Made by a program: the position numbers and the translations under genes. Under the pieces are notes generated by a model. That model was not told the origin of the DNA and ran no database searches. It worked only from the letters and a program-made list of their open reading frames with translations. Shown one piece after another: positions 1 to 9,422 of a stretch of DNA of 64,000 nucleotides (position 1 is its first letter; every line of letters begins with the position of its first letter). Location: NCBI RefSeq assembly GCF_000714535.1, contig NZ_AUND01000041.1:1-64000 (forward strand), written 5' to 3'. This DNA comes from Thioclava pacifica DSM 10166 (lineage in GTDB: Bacteria > Pseudomonadota > Alphaproteobacteria > Rhodobacterales > Rhodobacteraceae).

Positions 1-1
1 C

Positions 2-529
2 CACTTCTTGGGACGCGATCTTGTAGCTCTTTACTTCAGTCAGGTCGCCGCTCCAGCAACCCCAAAGGTAGAAGTGCAAATCAACCGATTTGAAAACGAA
101 AGGTTTTCGTTTTTTATTTCTAATACCGGCAACCTGCCGACAAGTATCAGCGATTTTGATCTGAGTCTAAACTTGGTGCAAGGGGGCGGCACGCATCAGG
201 CGAAAGTAGGGTTTACCATTTCACCTATCCAACTGGAACCAGGTGAGAGCCAATTTCTTGAAATTGAGTATTCAAGTTTTGTGCCTCGCCACACTCAGTG
301 GGCAACGTCCGGCGATCTTGACGAACCATTCACCTTGAGCTTTCTCTACGGAGCAGCGGCTTTGGGTAGCAATCTGCATTGTCAGGTTGATGTGTACTAT
401 ACTTCGCGGAGGTACTTTCCCTCCAATCTTGAAGGATCAATTGGGTCGGTAAATGGGGCGTGTTCTTCCGCGATGAAATGGTATGCGGAACACGTTGGGC
501 CACTTAGTGCGGACGTGACGTCCGAATGA
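2..529 (+). CDS. Hypothetical protein, 5' end outside the window
   Basis: The frame is open from the first bases of the window, so the true start probably lies upstream; the first possible internal start is a TTG at 8. The visible 170-odd residues match no family I recognise. They begin with a short hydrophobic stretch (VALYFSQVAA) and continue as alternating polar/hydrophobic strands typical of a beta-sandwich, with two cysteines in the C-terminal third. The DNA is clearly more AT-rich than the neighbouring genes and uses different codons, which suggests recent acquisition. Function unknown. Confidence 0.5.
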   Translation, partial: HFLGRDLVALYFSQVAAPATPKVEVQINRFENERFSFFISNTGNLPTSISDFDLSLNLVQGGGTHQAKVGFTISPIQLEPGESQFLEIEYSSFVPRHTQWATSGDLDEPFTLSFLYGAAALGSNLHCQVDVYYTSRRYFPSNLEGSIGSVNGACSSAMKWYAEHVGPLSADVTSE

Positions 530-756
530 ACTTCGCGAAGCCTTGCAGATCAAACCCCAACGTTCGAGCTGCTGTTCGATAAGTGTCCAGAAAATGCCCG
601 GTAAGGGTCGGATGCGACGGACGCCTCCGCGCTGCAAGTGTGAAGTCTCTCAAAAACAACATGGTCAGTTAGGCCTCAAAGCCGCCCTTCTTCTCACCCC
701 CCTTCCCTTTCCGGCCCACCACGATAGCTTAAGGCCCGATACGGAAAGGACCCCAT

Positions 757-1248
757 ATGCCCGATCAATATTTCGCCGAAGGCCCGGAAGATTTCCCCCC
801 GCTCGAGGAGGTGCTTTCGATGTCGGGGCTCGACTACATCCGCAAGATGGTGTCGGGCGAGGTTCCCTCCCCCACCGTTCAGAAGCTGATGGCCTACCGC
901 ATCTCCGAAGTCGAGGAAGGTCGCGTCACCTGTCGCGGCACGCCCGGCCATCCGCAGACCAATGGCTATGGCGGCATTCATGGCGGCTGGTATGCGATGA
1001 TGCTCGACACGGTGATGACCTGCGCGGTGATCACCGGGCTGAAAAAGGGACAGACCCAGACCACGCTCGAATTCAAGGTCAACCTGATCCGCGCGATCAA
1101 GCCCGGCACCGAGGTGATCGGCGTGGGCCAGCTCGACCATATCGGGCGTTCAACCGGCGTCGCGCGGGGTGAGATCCGGGGCGCCGAGGATGGGCGTCTT
1201 TACGCCACCGGCACCGCCACCTGTTTCGTCATGACGCCCGAGCTCTGA
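757..1248 (+). CDS. PaaI-family hotdog thioesterase
   Basis: A 163-residue single-domain hotdog-fold acyl-CoA thioesterase of the PaaI/YdiI kind, expected to hydrolyse acyl- or aryl-CoA in the cytoplasm. The core motif GGIHGGWYAMMLDT (about residues 68-81) carries the family's HGG helix start, and GRSTGVARGEI near the C-terminus is the usual last strand. The ATG at 757 is preceded by GGAAAGGA. The gene stands alone; its last 99 nt overlap the 3' end of the convergent DUF2235 gene. Substrate cannot be told from sequence. Confidence 0.85.
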   Translation: MPDQYFAEGPEDFPPLEEVLSMSGLDYIRKMVSGEVPSPTVQKLMAYRISEVEEGRVTCRGTPGHPQTNGYGGIHGGWYAMMLDTVMTCAVITGLKKGQTQTTLEFKVNLIRAIKPGTEVIGVGQLDHIGRSTGVARGEIRGAEDGRLYATGTATCFVMTPEL

Positions 1249-2337
1249 GTCGCGCGCAAGACGCCGGATCTCGGGGCGCAGGATGCGCGGCCGAAACAGC
1301 GCCCGGGAGCGTTCGGGCAGCGTGACGCTGTCATGCAGCCCTTCGCTCGGATCGCGCCCCACCACGCGCGGCGCGCGCAGCCAGAACAGCTTGGCCCAAC
1401 CGCCCCATGTCCCGACCGAGGGCGCGCCCGGATCGCGCGGAAACTCCTGTTGCCACCCCGGCGGCAAGGCAAGCCCGAGCGTCTCGGCCTTCTCCAGCAT
1501 CCACACCAGCGGGATATTCGCCAAGGGCCGCGCATCCCCGAAATGACCGAGCTGTCCGCCGATATCGCCATGCGCCCCGCGAAACCAGCACTGCTCGATC
1601 CGCGTAGCCCCCGTGCCCTCGCTGTCCCAGACCATCGGTTCGAGAACCGAACGCGTCTCGTCAAGCGCCAGCGCCTGGTAGCCGTGATTCACGCTTTGCC
1701 CGAGTTGATGGTCGTGAAAGCGCACCTGCGCCTCGCGCACCAGCCAGAAAAATGGCAGACGCACGCCCAAAGCCTGCACGGTATCAAATACGCCCACCAT
1801 CTCGATCGGCACGCGCTCGTGACACAGGCTGTGTCGGAACCCCGTCATGATCGGTGCGGGCGTCTCGCCTTCGTAATGGCGCCAGGCGAGCCGCGTGTTG
1901 CGCTCGATCGCGTGTTCGGGCCGCAACAGCCCCACCCGCTCGATCATCCCCGCGAGCGAGCGCGCGGCGAAAGCGCCGCGCGAATAACCGATCAGGAAGA
2001 CCCGGTCGCCAGGTCGATAGCGCATCGCGAGCCAGCCATAGGCGCGCTCGATCTGCTTGTTCACACCAAAGCCGAACCAGACATCCGAGACATCGTGCCA
2101 CTCACGCCATTGCAGACCGCGCCCGTAATAGACCGAGACCTTGGGTGCCGCACGGCGCAGGAACCGATAGATCAGCCCGATCGAGGTCAGCCGGTCGGCG
2201 CGCAGCGATCCCATCGTGCCGTCGAGCAGCACCACATGATCGAGCGGCCCGCGCCCATGCGCCACCTGCCGCGCCTCGGCCCGCTCGGGGCTGCGGCGAC
2301 GGAATGTCGAGATCAGACGCTCGAACAACCCGCGCAT
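1150..2337 (-). CDS. DUF2235 alpha/beta hydrolase
   Basis: A 395-residue protein of the DUF2235 family, alpha/beta-hydrolase-like proteins that include type VI phospholipase effectors of the Tle1 type. Visible landmarks are LLDGT near residue 40 and the nucleophile elbow GYSRGAF at 117-123 (Ser119). No signal peptide or membrane segment is seen, and no type VI genes are nearby, so a housekeeping lipase/esterase role is as likely as an effector role. A strong Shine-Dalgarno (GAGGAGG) precedes the ATG. The C-terminal 33 codons overlap the convergent thioesterase gene. Confidence 0.8.
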   Translation of the reverse strand: MRGLFERLISTFRRRSPERAEARQVAHGRGPLDHVVLLDGTMGSLRADRLTSIGLIYRFLRRAAPKVSVYYGRGLQWREWHDVSDVWFGFGVNKQIERAYGWLAMRYRPGDRVFLIGYSRGAFAARSLAGMIERVGLLRPEHAIERNTRLAWRHYEGETPAPIMTGFRHSLCHERVPIEMVGVFDTVQALGVRLPFFWLVREAQVRFHDHQLGQSVNHGYQALALDETRSVLEPMVWDSEGTGATRIEQCWFRGAHGDIGGQLGHFGDARPLANIPLVWMLEKAETLGLALPPGWQQEFPRDPGAPSVGTWGGWAKLFWLRAPRVVGRDPSEGLHDSVTLPERSRALFRPRILRPEIRRLARDSELGRHDETGGGAGGVKTPILGAPDLTPRDAG

Positions 2338-2404
2338 CGGCCGACCTCCTCGGATAAGCAGACCTTATCTTGCCGAGTGTAGAATAAGTTTCGGTTATTT
2401 GCAT

Positions 2405-2445
2405 CCGGGACCCGCGCGCCCTTCATCGCGGCGCGCGGGTCCCGG
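2405..2445 (-). terminator. Perfect 16-bp hairpin after the decarboxylase gene
   Basis: Arms 2405-2420 and 2430-2445 are perfect reverse complements around a 9-nt loop and lie 1 nt past the stop of the minus-strand decarboxylase gene. There is no U-run on either side, so it may act as a 3'-end stabiliser or a Rho-assisted terminator rather than a classic intrinsic one. Confidence 0.6.
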
Positions 2446-2446
2446 C

Positions 2447-3592
2447 TCAGATTGCGAGGCTGAGCGCGGTCACCACTTCAAGCTGGCCGAAGCCGTTGAA
2501 GCGGGTGTTGGTCGCGCTCGAATAAGCGCCCATGCCGCGAAAGACCAGGAAATCGCCCTCCGCCATGTCCATCGGCAGGCTCAACTCGCCCGGCAGCCGG
2601 TCGACCGAGTCGCAGGTCGGCCCGAAGACGATGCGCGGCTGCCCCGCCTCCGAGCGGATCTCGCCTTCGGGGGAGATCGTCGCGACACGGTCGATATTGC
2701 CGATCAGCGGCAGCTCGGCGAGACCGCCATAGACACCATCGTTCAAAAACACATGCGCGTCGTCGCGCAGCGCCTTGATCCGGGTGACATGCACGAAGGC
2801 GTCACCGACGAGGCCACGGCCCGGCTCGCAGACCAGCGCAGGGCGCGCGTCGCCAAACGCCTCACCCGCGACGCGGTCGATCAGCGCGAAGATCTCCTCG
2901 AGCACGGGCGCCGGCCCCTGCATGCGATGGTTCGGGAAGCCGCCCCCGACATTGAGCCGCGCGATCTCGACGCCCGCATTGCGCGCGATCTCGGCCGCAG
3001 CGCGAATATAAGCGTCCCAAGCCATCGGATCGGTGCATTGCGTGCCCGGATGGAAGGTCAGCGAGGGGATGAAGCCCGCCGCCGCCGCCCGCGAGAGCAG
3101 CACCGAGGCCAACTCGGCCGTCGCGCCGAACTTGGCCCCGAAATTGTAGGCCGCGCCGGAAACGGGGAGTTTGAAGCGCACCGAGATTTCGCAGCCTTCG
3201 GCAGGCACCATCTCGATCAGCTTGTCGAGCTCCGAGATCGAATCGACTGACCAGGTCTTCACACCCTGCGCCACGGCGAAAGCGATCTCGTCACGTCCGC
3301 GCACCGGATTGTGGTAATGCAGCGCCGCTGCGGGAGCGATCTTTCGGATCATCGCGATCTCGGCAGGCGAGGCCACGTCGAAGCCGCGAATACCGGCGGC
3401 GACGAGGTTCTCGATCACCATCTCGTCAGGGTTCGATTTGACCGCATAGGTCACGAGGCCCGGAAAACCGCGCAGAAAGCGGCGCGCCGTGGCTTGAAGC
3501 ACGGTCGGCGCGAAGACCAGCACCGGATGAACGGGCTGCTTGGCACGGATGACTTCAACGGGGTTCGCCCAGATCGTTTTCGACAGTCCCAC
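2447..3592 (-). CDS. Type III PLP-dependent ornithine/lysine decarboxylase
   Basis: A 381-residue alanine-racemase-fold decarboxylase of the eukaryotic-like ornithine decarboxylase group (ODC/LysA fold), converting ornithine and/or lysine to putrescine/cadaverine in the cytosol. The PLP lysine sits in YAVKSNP (Lys52); HPGTQC, GGGFP and the phosphate-binding EPGRG follow in the usual order, and GPTCDSVD near residue 325 supplies the catalytic cysteine-aspartate segment. Length fits the bacterial members. It is divergent from an Lrp/AsnC gene across 226 nt, so regulation by that protein is plausible. Ornithine versus lysine preference is not resolvable here. Confidence 0.85.
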   Translation of the reverse strand: MGLSKTIWANPVEVIRAKQPVHPVLVFAPTVLQATARRFLRGFPGLVTYAVKSNPDEMVIENLVAAGIRGFDVASPAEIAMIRKIAPAAALHYHNPVRGRDEIAFAVAQGVKTWSVDSISELDKLIEMVPAEGCEISVRFKLPVSGAAYNFGAKFGATAELASVLLSRAAAAGFIPSLTFHPGTQCTDPMAWDAYIRAAAEIARNAGVEIARLNVGGGFPNHRMQGPAPVLEEIFALIDRVAGEAFGDARPALVCEPGRGLVGDAFVHVTRIKALRDDAHVFLNDGVYGGLAELPLIGNIDRVATISPEGEIRSEAGQPRIVFGPTCDSVDRLPGELSLPMDMAEGDFLVFRGMGAYSSATNTRFNGFGQLEVVTALSLAI

Positions 3593-3771
3593 AGGCTTTC
3601 TCCTTCGCCGATGAGTGCAGCCACCTCTTGCCCCTTTCGCGGGTTGGGAGAGCGCTTACGCGTTTCAACCAGTCCGCAGGCAAGGTACGTATGAGCCGCC
3701 CTTTTCCTGTCTTTCGATGTTCCGCGATATGGGGCACATTTTCACCAGACGAAAGTACAAAAATGATGCGA

Positions 3772-3785
3772 ATTATCGTTATAAT
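3772..3785. promoter_or_regulatory. Candidate Lrp/AsnC operator
   Basis: ATTAT-CGTT-ATAAT forms a perfect 5-bp dyad in the AT-rich strip just upstream of the Lrp-type gene and facing the decarboxylase promoter. The strip is much more AT-rich than its surroundings, as expected for an autoregulated Lrp/AsnC site. This is a positional inference only. Confidence 0.35.
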
Positions 3786-3818
3786 GACGAAATTACCGGT
3801 CAATTTATAAGGTACGGC

Positions 3819-4250
3819 ATGGACGAACTTGATCAGAAGATCCTCGGGCTGCTCTCGGGCGATGCACGGATGTCACTCGCGACCATGGCCCGGCGTCTGC
3901 GGATCGCGCGCTCGACGGTGCAGGCGCGGCTCGAGCGGCTGGAGACCGGCGGCGTGATCGCGGGCTACACGGTAAAACTCGGGGAGGCGGCCAAGGCCGG
4001 ACGGCTGCGTGCCACCGCTCTTCTCGAGATCGACCTGCGCGTTCAACCCGCGATCCTGCAGAAGCTGCGCAGTCTGCCCGAGATCGAGCGCATCGTTACC
4101 ACCTCGGGCCGCGTGGACCTCCTGCTCCAGATCGCGGCAAATTCGACGCAGCAACTCGATGCCGTACTGGACGTGATTGGAGAGATCCCCGGCGTCCAGA
4201 ATTCGGAAAGCTTCATTCACCTCACCACGAAGCTCGACCGCGCGGTGTGA
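3819..4250 (+). CDS. Lrp/AsnC family transcriptional regulator
   Basis: A 143-residue feast/famine regulator. The N-terminal winged helix-turn-helix (MDELDQKILGLL..., recognition helix around RSTVQARL) is followed by the RAM ligand-binding domain with its beta-alpha-beta-beta-alpha-beta pattern. The frame is open further upstream, but the family always begins MD-LD-KIL, so the ATG at 3819 is chosen. It is divergent from the ornithine/lysine decarboxylase gene and probably controls it in response to an amino acid; the ligand is not known. Confidence 0.85.
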   Translation: MDELDQKILGLLSGDARMSLATMARRLRIARSTVQARLERLETGGVIAGYTVKLGEAAKAGRLRATALLEIDLRVQPAILQKLRSLPEIERIVTTSGRVDLLLQIAANSTQQLDAVLDVIGEIPGVQNSESFIHLTTKLDRAV

Positions 4251-4688
4251 GGCCGCACATGCGGGCAAAGGGAGAGAAGACGGAGCGCCTCCCTTGTGGG
4301 GTGTGTCGGGAAAAGAGGGGGCGCTGCCCCGTCGCCGGGCGGCGACAATTGACAGGAGAAAGGGGGCGCTGTCCCCGCCTCCTGCGGAGGCTCCCCCGGG
4401 ATATTTCATGCAGTTGGAGGACAAGACGCCCGGTTCGCAGCTCCGGATCGAGGCCGGCCAGGCGCTTTCAGCTACGCGGTCATCGGCGTCCCGCCTGTAC
4501 CCGCGAGGGTGATTTCGCCCGATTCTGCTTTACGAATTCCCCCCCTCAACCGCGTCCAATATCCCGGGGTGTATGGCCGGAAGGCCAGAGAGGGCAGCGC
4601 CCCTTGCCTGACCCGCAATTTCGCGAAGGGTTTTCCTCGCGCACGCGGCGGGCTAAACAGCGCTCAAGCCGAGCCAAGGATACCTGAC
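4251..4688. repeat. Non-coding stretch with an inverted pair of Rhodobacterales-type GC repeats
   Basis: No gene is seen here. Two direct copies of GGGGGCGCTG(T)CCCCG lie at 4317-4331 and 4362-4377, followed by CCCCGGGATATT at 4395-4406. The same two motifs recur in opposite orientation as AATATCCCGGGG (4558-4569) and GGGCAGCGCCCC (4592-4603). Each copy can fold as a hairpin. Such units are familiar in intergenic DNA of Rhodobacteraceae; here they flank a 150-nt unique core upstream of valS. A role as terminator of the lrp gene or as a REP-like element is inferred. Confidence 0.55.
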
Positions 4689-7600
4689 ATGACGATGGAC
4701 AAGACTTTCGATGCCGCGAGCGCCGAGCCGCGGATCTACGCGAAATGGGAAGAGAGCGGAGCCTTCAAAGCCGGGGCCAATGCCTCGCGCGATGAGACCT
4801 TCTGCGTGATGATCCCGCCGCCGAACGTCACGGGCGCGCTGCATGTGGGCCACGCCTTCAACAACACCGTGCAGGATATCCTCGTGCGCTGGCACCGGAT
4901 GCGCGGGTTCGACACGCTCTGGCAGCCGGGTCAGGACCATGCGGGCATCGCGACCCAGCTCATGGTGGAAAAGGAACTGGCCAAGACCGGTCAGCCCAAG
5001 CGCACCGAGCTGGGCCGCGAGAAATTCCTTGAGAAGGTCTGGGAATGGAAAGGGCAATACGGCTCGACCATCATCAACCAGCTTAAGCGTCTGGGCTCGA
5101 GCTGCGACTGGTCGCGCAACGCCTTCACCATGTCGGGTGCGCCCGGTGCGCCGGAAGGCAACGAGGGCAATTTCCATGACGCGGTGATCAAGGTCTTCGT
5201 GGACATGTACGAAAAGGGTCTGATCTATCGCGGCAAGCGACTGGTGAACTGGGACCCCCATTTCGAGACCGCGATTTCCGACCTCGAGGTGGAGAATATC
5301 GAGGTCGCCGGCCACATGTGGCACTTCAAATACCCGCTGGCCGGGGGCGAGACCTACACCTATGTCGAGAAGGACGAGGACGGGAACGTGATCCTCGAGG
5401 AGGAGCGCGATTACATCTCGATCGCCACCACCCGCCCCGAGACGATGCTCGGCGATGGCGCGGTGGCGGTGCATCCGTCCGACGCGCGTTACGCGCCGAT
5501 CGTGGGCAAGCTCTGCGAAATCCCGGTGGGGCCGAAAGAGCATCGCCGCCTGATCCCGATCATCACCGACATGTATCCCGACCCGACGTTCGGCTCGGGC
5601 GCGGTGAAGATCACCGGCGCGCATGACTTCAACGACTACATGGTCGCCAAACGCAACGGCATCCCGATGTATCGCCTGATGGACACCAAGGGCGCGATGC
5701 GCGCCGACGGGCTGTCCTATGAGGACTGCGCAACGCGTGCGATGGAGATCTCGAAAGGCGCCGAGTTCACCGAGGCCGAGATCGACGCGCTCAACCTCGT
5801 GCCCGAGGAACTGCGCGGGCTCGACCGGTTCGAGGCGCGCAAAGCTGTCATCGACCAGATCACCGAGGAAGGTCTGGCGGTGATGATTACGAAAACCGTC
5901 ACCGACGAAGACGGCAACGAGACCGAAACGCTCGTGCCTTACGTCGAGGACAAGCCGATCATGCAGCCCTTCGGCGACCGCTCGAAGGTGGTGATCGAGC
6001 CGATGCTGACCGACCAGTGGTTCGTCGATGCCGAGAAGATCGTGGGCAAGGCGCTCGACGCGGTGCGCAATGGCGATACCGTCATCATGCCCGAGGCCGG
6101 CGAGAAGACCTATTACCACTGGCTTGAGAATATCGAACCGTGGTGCATCTCGCGCCAGCTCTGGTGGGGCCACCAGATCCCGGTCTGGTATGGTCTGGAC
6201 CTCGAGGCGTCGGATTACCGCGACGACGAGAATGACGGCGCGATCGACCTTGTCGAGATGGGCCGGCTGCTCGTCGAGACGAAGATGGTGCATCTTGACG
6301 ACCGCTATCACTGCGCACCCGATTTCGAGGGCGTCGTGGGCTATTTTAAGGGCGCGAATGCGGGCCTGCCGACGCCGCTGAATGCGGCGCGGATCGTCGA
6401 GGTGGAAGACCGCCACAAGGCGATCGAAGTGCTTGCGGCAAGCCTCGCGCAATACGAGATCGACCAGGACCCGACCAAGCTGATCTACCCGGTCTGGCGC
6501 GATGCGGATGTGCTCGACACGTGGTTCAGCTCGGGCCTCTGGCCGATCGGCACGCTCGGCTGGCCCGAGGATACCGAGGAGATGCGCAAGTATTTCCCGA
6601 CCGATGTGCTCGTGACCGGGTTCGACATCCTGTTCTTCTGGGTCGCGCGGATGATGATGATGCAGCTCGCGGTGATGGATCAGGTGCCCTTCCACACCGT
6701 CTACCTGCATCAGCTCGTGCGTGACGAGAAGGGCAAGAAGATGTCGAAGACCGCGGGCAACGTGATCGACCCGCTGACGATCATCGACGAATACGGCGCG
6801 GATGCGCTGCGCTTCACCAATGCGGCGATGGCGGCGCTTGGCGGCGTGCTGAAACTGTCCGAGGAGCGCATCAAGGGCTACCGCAACTTCGGCACGAAGA
6901 TCTGGAACGCCACGCGCTTTGCCGAGATGAACGGCGTCTTCGAAGGCCCCGTCGTGACCGAGATCCCGCAGCCCAGCCATACCGTGAACCGCTGGATCAT
7001 CGGCGAGACCGCGAAAGTCCGCGAACTGGTGGACGAGGCCTTCGCCGCCTACCGCTTCAACGACGCAGCACTCGGGCTTTACGGCTTCGTCTGGGGCAAG
7101 GTCTGCGACTGGTATGTGGAATTCGCGAAACCGCTGTTCGATGGCGAGCATGCGGAGGAAACGCGGGCCACGATGCGTTGGGTGCTCGATCAGTGCTACA
7201 CGCTCTTGCACCCGATCATGCCCTTCATCACCGAAGAGCTGTGGGAGCTGACCGCGCCGCAGGGCGACCGCGCGAAGATGCTCATCCATGCCGATTGGCC
7301 GAGCTACGCGGCGGCCGATCTGGTGGATGAGGCCGCCGATCGCGAGATGAACTGGGTGATCGAGCTGATCGAGGCGATCCGCTCGTCGCGCACGCAGATG
7401 GGCGTGCCGGTGGGTCTGAAACTGCCGATGGTTCTGGCCGAGGCCGATGACGCGGCCCGCGCGGCGCTCGCCAATAACGAGGCGCTGATCTTCCGCATCG
7501 CGCGCGTCGACAGCATCACCGAGGCGCCGATCCCGAAAGGGGCGATCTCGATCCCGGCGCAGGGCGCGCTGTTCGGGCTGCCGCTCGAAGGGGTGATCGA

Positions 7601-7808
7601 CATCGGCAAGGAAAAGGCGCGTCTGGAGAAGGCTCTGGGCAAGATGGAGAAGGATATCGGCGGCATGAAGGGTCGTCTGAACAATCCCAAATTCATCGCC
7701 AATGCCGATCCCGAGGTGGTCGAGGAAACCCGCGACAACCTCGCCCGCGCCGAGGAAGAGGCAGAGAAGGTCCGTCAGGCCGTGGCGCGTCTGGCCGAGC
7801 TGGGCTGA
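4689..7808 (+). CDS. valS: Valyl-tRNA synthetase
   Basis: A 1039-residue class I aminoacyl-tRNA synthetase that charges tRNA-Val. The ATP-binding HVGH (residues 52-55, HIGH-type) and KMSKT (about 684-688) frame the Rossmann core; the CP1 editing domain lies between them, and the C-terminus ends in the charged coiled coil typical of ValRS ([21 protein letters not shown]). The frame is open 180 nt further upstream, but AAGGA at 4676-4680, 8 nt before the ATG at 4689, and the MTMDKTFD start of relatives decide the start. Slightly longer than E. coli ValRS, as usual in alphaproteobacteria. Confidence 0.97.
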   Translation: MTMDKTFDAASAEPRIYAKWEESGAFKAGANASRDETFCVMIPPPNVTGALHVGHAFNNTVQDILVRWHRMRGFDTLWQPGQDHAGIATQLMVEKELAKTGQPKRTELGREKFLEKVWEWKGQYGSTIINQLKRLGSSCDWSRNAFTMSGAPGAPEGNEGNFHDAVIKVFVDMYEKGLIYRGKRLVNWDPHFETAISDLEVENIEVAGHMWHFKYPLAGGETYTYVEKDEDGNVILEEERDYISIATTRPETMLGDGAVAVHPSDARYAPIVGKLCEIPVGPKEHRRLIPIITDMYPDPTFGSGAVKITGAHDFNDYMVAKRNGIPMYRLMDTKGAMRADGLSYEDCATRAMEISKGAEFTEAEIDALNLVPEELRGLDRFEARKAVIDQITEEGLAVMITKTVTDEDGNETETLVPYVEDKPIMQPFGDRSKVVIEPMLTDQWFVDAEKIVGKALDAVRNGDTVIMPEAGEKTYYHWLENIEPWCISRQLWWGHQIPVWYGLDLEASDYRDDENDGAIDLVEMGRLLVETKMVHLDDRYHCAPDFEGVVGYFKGANAGLPTPLNAARIVEVEDRHKAIEVLAASLAQYEIDQDPTKLIYPVWRDADVLDTWFSSGLWPIGTLGWPEDTEEMRKYFPTDVLVTGFDILFFWVARMMMMQLAVMDQVPFHTVYLHQLVRDEKGKKMSKTAGNVIDPLTIIDEYGADALRFTNAAMAALGGVLKLSEERIKGYRNFGTKIWNATRFAEMNGVFEGPVVTEIPQPSHTVNRWIIGETAKVRELVDEAFAAYRFNDAALGLYGFVWGKVCDWYVEFAKPLFDGEHAEETRATMRWVLDQCYTLLHPIMPFITEELWELTAPQGDRAKMLIHADWPSYAAADLVDEAADREMNWVIELIEAIRSSRTQMGVPVGLKLPMVLAEADDAARAALANNEALIFRIARVDSITEAPIPKGAISIPAQGALFGLPLEGVIDIGKEKARLEKALGKMEKDIGGMKGRLNNPKFIANADPEVVEETRDNLARAEEEAEKVRQAVARLAELG

Positions 7809-7814
7809 AGATCC

Positions 7815-7846
7815 GGCGCGGCCCGAACAGTGCTTAGGGCCGCGCC
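7815..7846 (+). terminator. Hairpin downstream of valS
   Basis: GGCGCGGCCC (7815-7824) and GGGCCGCGCC (7837-7846) form a perfect 10-bp stem with a 12-nt loop, 6 nt after the valS stop. No T-run follows, so this is a terminator-like structure of moderate certainty. Confidence 0.5.
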
Positions 7847-8008
7847 CGACCCTTGGGTGGGCGCTTCAGGACATATGTGGTCATCGCTTTATCTCGAAAG
7901 CCAGCGAGTCACCCGTGCGCTCGCCGACATCGCCAATGCGCCCTCCCGGGGGGAGGGTCGGGCGCGGCCCGGGGCTGGTCGCCCCGCGCCATGAGCTGAT
8001 CGGAGACC

Positions 8009-9304
8009 TTACTCCGACGCTTCCTTCATCGTGAAAGCCACGCCCGAGGCCACAACGCAAATCCCCGCGTAAACCGCGAGCACGATCGCTGGCCCCGCCA
8101 ACGCAAGCGCCGAACTGGCCGCACCGAAGGCCAGCAGCATCACGCCCACTGTCGTATTCGACACCGCCGTATAGGCTGCGCGATTGTCCTTGGGCGCCAT
8201 ATCCACGAGATAGGTCGAGCGCCCCAGCCGCACGCCCTGATAGCCGATCATCAGCCCGAACAGCGCCAGCGGCGAGGCCCAGATCGTGCCCATCAACCCG
8301 AACCAGCCCAGCATCACGGCCAGCACCAGAAATGCCGCCGCGACAAGCCCGGTGAAGATCAGCACCTTGCGCGAGGACCGGTCCGCGAGCCGCCCCCAGA
8401 TGTACGAACTCACCAGCGAGGCCAGCGCCGAAGCCAGCACCATCGCACCCAGAGCTCCAAACCGGTTATCGCCCGCCTGCGCCGCAAGCAGCACGATATA
8501 GGGCGGGGCCAGAGCGGTCGGCAGCAGCAGCGTGCGCGCGATGACGAACTTGCCCAGATCGCGATCCTCCCAGAGCAGGCGCAGCTCGCGCAGACCGATG
8601 CTGTCCTGCGCCTCGCCGGGCTGATCTTCCTCGCGCAGGGTCGAGAAGGTCACCGCTGCCACGACCCAAAGCACGGCGGCCAGAGAAATCGCCCCGATCA
8701 CGAGGCTCATCCGTTCGATCGACCCGCTCATCAGGATCAGCGCGAACAGAATCACGCCTGCCGCCGAAACGGTCGTCGCGATCCCCGTGGAAGTGCCGCG
8801 CCGGGTGCGGTCCACCGTCTTGCCCAGCACGTCCTTGTAGCTCACCGATGACACCGAGCGCGCCACCGCGAGCACGGCCAGCGCCGCGAGGATCGCAAGC
8901 CCCGCCGCCATCCCCTGCAAGGTAAGGGCTGCAATGACGATGGCCGCCGCCGCAAGTCCCTGGAACAGACTGCCCGCCGCCCAGGCCCATTTGCGCTCGG
9001 GCATCTTGCGGATATGCGGCGCGGAGAAAAGTTGCGGCAGGAGCGAGCCCGCTTCGCGCACCGGCACGAGCCAGCTGACCAGCGCCGCTGGTGCGCCCAC
9101 CGCCTGCATCAGCCAGCTCAGCACGAGTTTCGGGTCAATCAGCCCATCGGCAAGCTTGGTCATCGTCAGCGAAGCGACATGGCGCAGGAAATTGGCGGGC
9201 TCGTGACTGGCAGCTTCCTCGCTCAGTTCTTTGGGTTTGCCCCCGTCCGCCCCGGTCAGGGTCTGGAACAGGTTGGTCGCGAGGGAGGTGTCGCTGGCGC
9301 TCAT
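8009..9304 (-). CDS. MFS transporter
   Basis: A 431-residue integral membrane protein with about 12 hydrophobic segments of the major facilitator superfamily. A polar N-terminal region of about 85 residues precedes the first clear membrane segments, and a charged loop (FSTLREEDQPGE...) splits the two halves; GRLADRSSRK is the cytoplasmic MFS loop motif. The chosen ATG (MSASDTSLATN) at 9304 avoids an unsupported upstream extension. It is divergent from the HisC-like gene with 118 nt between. Substrate unknown; an export role is typical of such stand-alone members. Confidence 0.8.
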   Translation of the reverse strand: MSASDTSLATNLFQTLTGADGGKPKELSEEAASHEPANFLRHVASLTMTKLADGLIDPKLVLSWLMQAVGAPAALVSWLVPVREAGSLLPQLFSAPHIRKMPERKWAWAAGSLFQGLAAAAIVIAALTLQGMAAGLAILAALAVLAVARSVSSVSYKDVLGKTVDRTRRGTSTGIATTVSAAGVILFALILMSGSIERMSLVIGAISLAAVLWVVAAVTFSTLREEDQPGEAQDSIGLRELRLLWEDRDLGKFVIARTLLLPTALAPPYIVLLAAQAGDNRFGALGAMVLASALASLVSSYIWGRLADRSSRKVLIFTGLVAAAFLVLAVMLGWFGLMGTIWASPLALFGLMIGYQGVRLGRSTYLVDMAPKDNRAAYTAVSNTTVGVMLLAFGAASSALALAGPAIVLAVYAGICVVASGVAFTMKEASE

Positions 9305-9422
9305 CGGCTGGCTCTCCGGGTCTTTGTCAGATGACAGGTTACGGGGAATTAAGTGTCTCGCCCAGCACGCGGTTCCACGCGGCCCCTTGCCGCATCCCGG
9401 CTTTGCGCTTACGCCTGTTGCC

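Noticed and set aside
4653-7289. 878-codon open frame antisense to valS
   Set aside because: valS is certain on the plus strand; the antisense frame has low-complexity His/Arg/Asp-rich sequence typical of the mirror of GC-rich genes, with no family motif.
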